NCBI RefSeq assembly: GCF_000430545.1
Contig: NZ_AUMF01000024.1
Span: 1-50,542 of the forward strand
Direction: 5' to 3'
Length of the DNA: 50,542 bases
DNA from: Tenacibaculum ovolyticum DSM 18103
GTDB taxonomy: Bacteria; Bacteroidota; Bacteroidia; Flavobacteriales; Flavobacteriaceae
The notes under the pieces were generated by a model that ran no database searches, was not told where the DNA came from, and was given only the letters and a program-made list of their open reading frames with translations. The position numbers and the translations under genes are program-made. Of this stretch, positions 44,701-50,542 are shown piece after piece (within the stretch, counting starts at the first letter, position 1; every line of letters starts with the position of its first letter).

Positions 44701-47700
44701 TGTGCAATAGTATTTACATAAAACCCTATTTGTTCTGATAATTCTTCTTTTTCTCTACCAGCTATTATCGTACCAATAATAATATCATTAATACCTGTAT
44801 ATCTGTATGCTAATGTTTTAAATGTACCTAAAAGGAGCATATATAAACTAACATTTAATTTTAATGCTAATTTTTCTAATTTCTGTAACAAATCATAATT
44901 AATAAGGTGCCTTAACGTTTTTCCAATGTTAGTTGCTGTTTTAGTTCCTTTATAAGTTTGAGATAATGAAAACCTTGTTAATTCACCTGCTAAGTTTTTC
45001 TTCCAGTACGCTTTACTTTTCTCAAATATGCCATTGGTTAGTTGTTGATTTTCCCATACGGCATAATCCTTGTATTGAATAGGTAATTTAGCTACCTTTA
45101 AAGGAATTTCTTGAATTAGTGTATTGTAGTATTCACATAATTCATTTAGAAAAATTGTAGAAGACCAACCATCAGATATAATATGATGAAGGTTTAAAAC
45201 TAATAGATTTGTTTTTGTGTTTTTTTCATAAACCCTTACATCTATTAAAGGGCCTTCAGCTAAATTAAAGGGTTGATTTACTATCGTTGATATAAAGTTT
45301 TCAATTTTCTTATCTTGAATATCAAATTTTTCAATAGTAATAGGTGCTTTAAAATTATTTATTGGAATAATAAATTGTTTTGGTTCTCCTTTTACTTCTC
45401 TAAATACAGTTCGTAAAATTTCATGCTTTTCAATAACTGTTATTAAAGCTTTTGATAATGCATTTGTATTTAAATTACCTTTTAACCAATATATACTTGG
45501 TACGTTATATGCTACTTTATTATTTGAAAATTCGTGTAATAACCAAAGTCTTTTTTGAGCATGTGAAACTGGATAAAACTCTCTTAATTCTGTAGCTTTA
45601 ATTCCTTGGTATGCTGTTTCTTGTTTTTCTTCTAATTTTAAGGCTAATTCTTGAAGAGATGGGTACATAAAAAGCTCTTTTAAAAGTAATTTTTTATGAA
45701 ATTTTTGCTCAATTCTACCTAAAAGCTTTATCCCAATTAGCGAATGACCACCAAAAACAAAGAAATTATCGTGAATTCCTATTCTATCTACCCCTAATAA
45801 TTCTTGCCAAATTTCAGCTAGCTGTATTTCTGTATCTGTTTGAGGTTCTATATATTTATCAGAAGACACATCTATTACATCTATTTTTGTTAATGCTTTC
45901 TTATTTACCTTACCATTTGCAGTCAATGGCATTTCATCTAAAGATACCCAAAGTCTAGGTACCATATAATCTGGTAATTTTGATTGTAATTTCTCTTGAA
46001 GATCATTATTATCTAATACTCCATCAATTACTATATAACTTACTAAATTTTTAATACCATTTTCATCTTCTTTTGCTAAGACACAGCAACTTATTACTTC
46101 TGGAATACTTGATAAAGTGTTTTCTATTTCGCCTAATTCTATACGGTGGCCACGAATTTTTACTTGATCATCTATTCTTCCTACAAATTCTATTGTTCCG
46201 TCTGACAACCATTTCCCTAAATCACCTGTTTTATAAACTCTTCCTTTTCCTGTAAAAGGATTCGTAATAAATTTTTTCTTTGTTAGTTGGTCCAGGTTTA
46301 AGTAACCGCGACCAACTCCAATACCGCCTACCCAAAGTTCTCCGATAACTCCAATAGGAGTTAGGTTTTCATCACTGTTTACAATATAAATTTGCATGTT
46401 AGCTACTGGTTTCCCAATAGAAACTAAACCATCTTTAGGTGATTTGGTCATGACATGTAAGGTTACATCATCTGAAGCTTCAGCTGGACCGTAAGCATTT
46501 ATGACAGGAACTTTTGGGTAAGCTTGAAACCATTTATCTAAAACATCTTTAGTTACTGCTTCACCAGTAACTAAAAAGTAATTTAATGTATTAAGTTGAC
46601 CTGATTTTGTAGTTTCAAGTAAACTTGCGGTATACGAAGGCACTAATTGCAAAATAGTAACCGCATCATTATTTAGGTTTTCTACGAATTTTGTGGTGTC
46701 TAATAAATCATTTTCTTTATAAATAGCTGTTTTACCACCTACCAATAAACTACTTAAGATTTGCCAAACTGAAATATCAAATGTAAATGGAGCCGTAAAG
46801 GCAATAGTTGTATTTTCATTAAGCTCCAAGGTGTCATTCATTACCAATAAATGATTCAATAATCCTTTATGTTCTATTAAAGCTCCTTTAGGAGTACCAG
46901 TACTTCCAGAAGTGTATATCACATAACTTAGTGAATTAGGATCAATATTATGCGTTAATGATGTTGTTGGTTGATTATGATAGGTTGCATATTCTGAATC
47001 TAATTCTATTATTTCAAGATCATTAATTAATATTTTTTCTATTACATTTTTGCTAGCAATATCTGTAATTAAAATAAAACAGTTTGTGTCTTCTAAAATA
47101 TGATGAATTCTTGATGTTGGATAATCTGGTTTTATTGGAACATAAGCTCCTCCAGCTTTTAAAATCCCCAAAATCCCTACAATCATATTAAAAGAACGTT
47201 CCAAACAAATTCCCACAAAATCATCAGTGGTAACCCCTTGTTCAACTAAGTACTGTGCTAGTTTATTTGAAAGTTTGTCTAATTCTACATAGGTTTGCGT
47301 AACTCCTTCAAATGATAAAGCAATCTTATTAGGTGTATTCTTTACTTGTGTTTGAAACAAGTCTACGACTGTAAGATTTAAATCATAATTAACATTTGTA
47401 TCATTAAAAACATGTAATAGTTTCTCTTTCTCTGTAGTACTAAGTATTGATAATGAAGATAAGGCCTGTGTTTGATCAACAGTAATATTATTCAACAACT
47501 CAATATAATGGTCAAACATCTTTTGAACTGTTTCTTCTTTAAACAAATCAGTACAATATTCAATACCTAAAGAAATACCCGTTTCATGTTCGCTAGCAGA
47601 AATATTTAAATCAAACTGAGCAGTATTTTCTTCAAACTCATAGCTGTCTACCTTTAATGTATTAGGTTTCGTGTTATTTAATTCTGGAATATTTTCTACA

Positions 47701-50542
47701 CTAAACATCGTTTGAAATATAGGGGTAATACTCATATCTCTTTCACCAATAACACGATCTACTACATTATCAAAAGGAGCTTGTCCATTAGCATAACCTT
47801 CTAATGTTGTTTCTTTTATAGATTTTAAAAAGGTTTGGAAACTTAAAGATTCATCTATATTGCTTCTTAGTGCAATTGTATTAACAAAACACCCCATCAT
47901 ATTTTCCATATTTTTAGTAGTCCTGTTAGCCATAGGAGTCCCTATACAAATATCTTTTTGACCACTGTATTTACTTAACAAAATTTTTAATCCTGCTAGT
48001 AAAACCATAAATAAGGTAGCATCTTCTTGTAGGCATAGTTGATTTAGTTTTTGTTTTAAAGCATTGTCTAATTCTAGGTATACTGTTGCTCCGGCTGTAC
48101 TTTGTATAGCTGGTCTTACAAAGTCTGTAGCTAAAGGAATAGGTATAGTTCCCTGTAATTTATGTTTCCAGTATGATAATTGAACTTCTAAAAAGGCTTT
48201 AGAAATATACTTTCTTTGCCAAATAGCATAATCTGCATATTGAATGGATAGTTTTGGTGAACTAAATTCATTACCAGCATATAAAGTATTGTATATATTA
48301 GTAAATTCATCAGTAAAAATGGATAAAGACCAACCATCACATGCAATATGATGGAATACGCATACTAAGGCATAGTTATTACCTGGTAACTTAAATAAAC
48401 AAACTCTAAGCATATAATCTTTTGATAAATCAAAAGGCTGGTTAATAAACTCTGTAACTAACTTTTTTTCTTCCGAAGAATCTATAATAGTAGCTTGAGA
48501 TAAAAACCAGTTATTTGTAGTCATTAATTTTTGGTAACCAACTCCGTTATTTTCCTTAATAACAGTTCTTAAAATTTCATGACGATCTACAATAGTGTAT
48601 AAAGATCGTTCAAGTATATCAATGTTGATATCACTTGATAACTTTATTGCAACAGATATATGATATTCAGAACTACCTTGTAGCTTATCAATAAACCATA
48701 ATCCTTGTTGACTGTATGAAAGTGGTATAAACTCTGGTTTATCTTGTGGAACTATTTCAGGAAGTAACGTGTTTTTAGAAAAATTGCTTAGTTGAGATGC
48801 AAATCTAGCAATAGTAGGTTGGGTAAACATTAATTTAACAGGTACTTCTATTGCTAATTCTTTTCTAATCATCGAAATAACACGGGTAGCTAAAATAGAG
48901 TGTCCTCCAATTTCAAAAAAGTTATCATGTATTCCTATTTTATCAATACTTAATAGTTCTTGCCATATACTAACTAATTTCTCTTCAACAGCATTGGTTG
49001 GCTCAACATATTCAGAACTTGATAAAAGACTCATATCTGGTTCAGGTAAAGCTTTTCTATCTATTTTACCATTACTGTTTAAAGGCATTTGATCTAGCAC
49101 TACCCAAATGCTAGGCACCATATAGTTTGGTAATTTTTCTTGTAAAAAATTTTGTGTTTTTTCTTTTTCAAAATTAAGGTCCCCTACAATATAACATACT
49201 AATCGTTTGTTTGCGTTAGCATCTTGTTTTACTAAAATGCAACAAGTCAAAACAGAAGCATCTTCAAAGAGTACAGTTTCTATTTCGCCTAATTCAATAC
49301 GGTATCCGTTAATTTTAACTTGATTGTCTGTTCTACCTATAAATTCAATGTTTCCTTCTTCTGACCAACGAACTAAATCTCCAGTTCTGTAAAGTCTGTC
49401 TTCAACCTTAAAAGGACTTTTTATAAAATGTTCTGTTGTTAAATCTGCTCTATTTAAATATCCTTTAGCAACTCCAGATCCTCCAATATAAAGTTCTCCA
49501 GCAACACCAATAGGTACAAGTTGCTGTTCTGTATCTAATACATATAATTGTGTATTAGAAAGGGGTTTTCCGATAGGAATAGTATGTGCTTGTTTAGGTA
49601 TATTTTTTATAGGATGATACGTTGCATAAGTAGTAGTTTCTGTAGGTCCATAAACATGAATTAGTACATCTGCTCCTAAAGCTTCAAAGGCTCTTTCTAC
49701 ATGATTTACAGAAACCTGTTCTCCTCCAAATAATAATATTCTAATAGTATTTAAACTAGATAAATCGTAATCTACAAAAGAGTTGAATAATGCAGTAGTT
49801 AAAAAGGCTACTGTTAATTTTTCCCCTTTTACAATAGTTGCTAAATCAGCAATGTTTGCAGCATAAGAATTAGGAATTAAAAATAGGCTAGCTCCAGATA
49901 ATAAACTTCCAAATATTTCATAAGTAGCTCCATCAAAGGCATAATTAGACCATTGTAAAACTCGATCATCAGATTGAATTTGAATGGCATCTTTATCATA
50001 TACTAAGGTTAAAATATTTTCATCCGTAATTAAGATTCCTTTAGGCGTTCCTGTAGTACCCGATGTATACATTATATATGCAGTACTCGTAATATTTCTA
50101 GTTACTGGTCTATAAGAAAAATTTGATGCTAATAGCTCATCTATTTGAATGAATTGATCTTCGTTTATTGATAGTATTGCTTTTAATGCTTCTTCTTTAT
50201 AAAGAATCGTATTAATAGCAGCATCTTCGATAATAAAAGAGAGCCTGTTTAAAGGTAAAGATGGATCTAATGGTACATAAGTAGCTCCAGATTTTAAGAT
50301 TCCAATGATACTTATAATCATTTCAAATCCTCTATTAAATAAGATTCCTATATGAGAACCCTCAGTAATATTAGTAGCTTGCATATAACTTGCTACCTTA
50401 TTAGATTTTTTATCTAAATCTTCATATGTCATTGTTTCTCCCTCAAAAGCTAAAGCTATATTATTAGGAGTTTTAATTACTTGTTCCTTAAAAACTGCTA
50501 TAACTGATTTCTCTTTTGAATATCGTAAAGCTGTTTTATTAA
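41781..50542 (-). CDS. nonribosomal peptide synthetase, 5' end outside the window
   Basis: At least 2920 residues; the frame is open to the window edge and already shows adenylation-domain sequence there (NNIALAFEGETMTYEDL), so the ATG at 50432 is internal. Domain order is A1-T1-C1-A2-T2-C2-A3-T3-TE. Carrier Ser residues: GGHSI (about 48899), GGHSL (45742), GGQSI (42614). Condensation motifs are HHIACDG and HHIISDG; the terminal thioesterase has GYSMGA near 42217. No epimerization or methylation domain is seen. By position against the PheA pocket I read A1 as DGYFLGVTYK (like isoleucine), A2 as DIWQLTADDK (unassigned, perhaps basic residue) and A3 as DAYTVAAVCK (aromatic, like Phe/Tyr). These codes were aligned by eye. 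Confidence 0.94.
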   Translation of the reverse strand, partial: NKTALRYSKEKSVIAVFKEQVIKTPNNIALAFEGETMTYEDLDKKSNKVASYMQATNITEGSHIGILFNRGFEMIISIIGILKSGATYVPLDPSLPLNRLSFIIEDAAINTILYKEEALKAILSINEDQFIQIDELLASNFSYRPVTRNITSTAYIMYTSGTTGTPKGILITDENILTLVYDKDAIQIQSDDRVLQWSNYAFDGATYEIFGSLLSGASLFLIPNSYAANIADLATIVKGEKLTVAFLTTALFNSFVDYDLSSLNTIRILLFGGEQVSVNHVERAFEALGADVLIHVYGPTETTTYATYHPIKNIPKQAHTIPIGKPLSNTQLYVLDTEQQLVPIGVAGELYIGGSGVAKGYLNRADLTTEHFIKSPFKVEDRLYRTGDLVRWSEEGNIEFIGRTDNQVKINGYRIELGEIETVLFEDASVLTCCILVKQDANANKRLVCYIVGDLNFEKEKTQNFLQEKLPNYMVPSIWVVLDQMPLNSNGKIDRKALPEPDMSLLSSSEYVEPTNAVEEKLVSIWQELLSIDKIGIHDNFFEIGGHSILATRVISMIRKELAIEVPVKLMFTQPTIARFASQLSNFSKNTLLPEIVPQDKPEFIPLSYSQQGLWFIDKLQGSSEYHISVAIKLSSDINIDILERSLYTIVDRHEILRTVIKENNGVGYQKLMTTNNWFLSQATIIDSSEEKKLVTEFINQPFDLSKDYMLRVCLFKLPGNNYALVCVFHHIACDGWSLSIFTDEFTNIYNTLYAGNEFSSPKLSIQYADYAIWQRKYISKAFLEVQLSYWKHKLQGTIPIPLATDFVRPAIQSTAGATVYLELDNALKQKLNQLCLQEDATLFMVLLAGLKILLSKYSGQKDICIGTPMANRTTKNMENMMGCFVNTIALRSNIDESLSFQTFLKSIKETTLEGYANGQAPFDNVVDRVIGERDMSITPIFQTMFSVENIPELNNTKPNTLKVDSYEFEENTAQFDLNISASEHETGISLGIEYCTDLFKEETVQKMFDHYIELLNNITVDQTQALSSLSILSTTEKEKLLHVFNDTNVNYDLNLTVVDLFQTQVKNTPNKIALSFEGVTQTYVELDKLSNKLAQYLVEQGVTTDDFVGICLERSFNMIVGILGILKAGGAYVPIKPDYPTSRIHHILEDTNCFILITDIASKNVIEKILINDLEIIELDSEYATYHNQPTTSLTHNIDPNSLSYVIYTSGSTGTPKGALIEHKGLLNHLLVMNDTLELNENTTIAFTAPFTFDISVWQILSSLLVGGKTAIYKENDLLDTTKFVENLNNDAVTILQLVPSYTASLLETTKSGQLNTLNYFLVTGEAVTKDVLDKWFQAYPKVPVINAYGPAEASDDVTLHVMTKSPKDGLVSIGKPVANMQIYIVNSDENLTPIGVIGELWVGGIGVGRGYLNLDQLTKKKFITNPFTGKGRVYKTGDLGKWLSDGTIEFVGRIDDQVKIRGHRIELGEIENTLSSIPEVISCCVLAKEDENGIKNLVSYIVIDGVLDNNDLQEKLQSKLPDYMVPRLWVSLDEMPLTANGKVNKKALTKIDVIDVSSDKYIEPQTDTEIQLAEIWQELLGVDRIGIHDNFFVFGGHSLIGIKLLGRIEQKFHKKLLLKELFMYPSLQELALKLEEKQETAYQGIKATELREFYPVSHAQKRLWLLHEFSNNKVAYNVPSIYWLKGNLNTNALSKALITVIEKHEILRTVFREVKGEPKQFIIPINNFKAPITIEKFDIQDKKIENFISTIVNQPFNLAEGPLIDVRVYEKNTKTNLLVLNLHHIISDGWSSTIFLNELCEYYNTLIQEIPLKVAKLPIQYKDYAVWENQQLTNGIFEKSKAYWKKNLAGELTRFSLSQTYKGTKTATNIGKTLRHLINYDLLQKLEKLALKLNVSLYMLLLGTFKTLAYRYTGINDIIIGTIIAGREKEELSEQIGFYVNTIAQRTFINGGISFKELLFKLKNTLLDIEEHQYYPFDKVVNDLNLANSENESPLFDILFVHQNNDDLDESVNMGNLQIEDIDGDLTESKFDASFVTKKMKDGLEVFIEYNASIYSEEFLSQYLHHFEGLLRTIEQNVDNSIDQLKYLTPEDQFTLASFNQTETLKTDATMHQIVEQRAIENPNKKAIIFNDVVLTYEALNTKANSLAYFIKSKYNPQKDTFIAFSMERSEWQIITMLAILKVGAAFLPIDTKQPNQRKKIILQDADPVLIIADDTLDITDVDLNLERLNNLKEVLSKYDTKNLNEVVNSNDIAYVIYTSGSTGVPKGVMIPHKGNINMVSDQIKQLAITANDNCLQFASISFDASIYEIFIGLHSGSTLVLVSEETISSPLQFTDYINKYEVSFATLPPAYLSNLEKEKLKTLKTIVTAGESPNYADAMYFSKKLNYFNAYGPTEYSVCATLYKVKGNENVIPIGKPISNTKIHILDKFMNPLPIGCWGELYLAGDGIARGYINKPEKNKEVFIEHPLIPDIELYKTGDIGKWLPDGNIEFSTRSGDIIKIRGYRVEKGEIISTILKHKIIKEAVISFDATNQVLTAFVIANKSLDIQNLKEYLKSLLPDYMVPSFIVEINKIPLTNNGKVDYKKLKSISVDRKKIVSSIEITLPENNLEEKVLTIWKAIIGNEINISTTDNFFEIGGQSITAMKLINDLWNTFKKEIKLKDLLLSPTIKGLANLLQDEGKKEASLIISLNEVNNHKSKFFMIPPVIGTPLLYRPLAQKLADNQITCLGVQYSGFEAEEILDTSIEEMVENMYLNMQAHLDRTCENIVLGYSMGALLAVEIVARIEAKGYRTKLILVDKERENDTSITGNDTFNEIINEQLDGFGIPEFSRARVYDLIHNNISILKTYKGYKEVLKSDILAIEAKNSFGKNKMKSWKKVTNSNFKHASVKGDHFNILEHENLNEVFKIITKFINNN

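Noticed and set aside
50432..50434. ATG at 50432 as the true NRPS start
   Set aside because: The frame remains open to the window edge and the upstream residues match the beginning of an adenylation domain, so the gene continues outside.
27954..50542. Genomic island with integrase or attachment sites
   Set aside because: No integrase, transposase, tRNA or flanking direct repeat is visible; the right boundary lies outside the window, so the question cannot be settled here.

Overview
The window is about 50.5 kb of AT-rich DNA from a member of the Bacteroidota, almost certainly family Flavobacteriaceae. Three things point there: the flavobacterial promoter form (TTTG, 19 bases, TAnnTTTG) in front of rpmH and pyrG; the carB-rpmH-pyrG-yidC neighbourhood with a short (950 aa) CarB; and TonB-dependent receptors with a carboxypeptidase-regulatory-like N-terminal domain. 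A marine genus such as Tenacibaculum would fit, but the genus is a guess.

Layout. 0-3.2 kb holds housekeeping and metabolic genes (GlmU-like nucleotidyltransferase, acyl-CoA thioesterase, cyclase-family hydrolase). 3.2-9.3 kb is a complete MarR-controlled RND efflux operon (marR, membrane-fusion protein, RND pump, TolC-like channel). 9.5-15.7 kb is an accessory island with four Crp/Fnr-type regulators around an antibiotic-biosynthesis-monooxygenase-like protein, a duplicated NTF2-like lipoprotein, a two-domain VOC protein and a lipoprotein alpha/beta hydrolase. Two of its promoters carry near-identical Crp-like operators at exactly the same distance from a -7 box. 15.7-27.8 kb is core genome: carB, rpmH, pyrG, yidC, a TonB-dependent outer-membrane protein, two small proteins and fumC, separated by clear hairpin terminators.

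27.9-50.5 kb is one long block with every gene on the minus strand, and it is the most interesting part. Its upstream half (41.8 to beyond 50.5 kb) encodes a nonribosomal peptide synthetase, A-T-C-A-T-C-A-T-TE inside the window and running off the right edge. A cyclic-peptide-type ABC exporter, a small secreted protein, a type II thioesterase and a TonB-dependent receptor follow. Then come three tandem copies (exact 223-bp period) of a 39-codon gene. Each encodes a small peptide with a helical leader and a tail holding one Trp and two Cys (SW[D/N]D[T/S]CVPTPGxVTCDF). Immediately downstream, in a tight operon, are a fusion of a class I isoprenyl-diphosphate-synthase fold with a class II terpene-cyclase-like barrel; a membrane protein combining a PqqD-like domain, an M50 protease, a MauE-like domain and a thioredoxin domain; a Sfp-type phosphopantetheinyl transferase; a JmjC/cupin-like oxygenase; and an aspartate kinase.

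My main inference is that the three short genes are precursors of a ribosomally made, modified peptide. The closest mechanistic analogy is the Bacillus ComQ/ComX pair, where an isoprenyl-synthase-fold enzyme prenylates a Trp of a small pheromone. Here that enzyme is fused to a cyclase-like domain, and a protease/disulfide-forming membrane protein could process the peptide and join its two Cys. The phosphopantetheinyl transferase needed by the NRPS sits inside the precursor operon, so the two pathways are probably co-expressed. No tRNA, rRNA, CRISPR array, integrase or transposase was seen.
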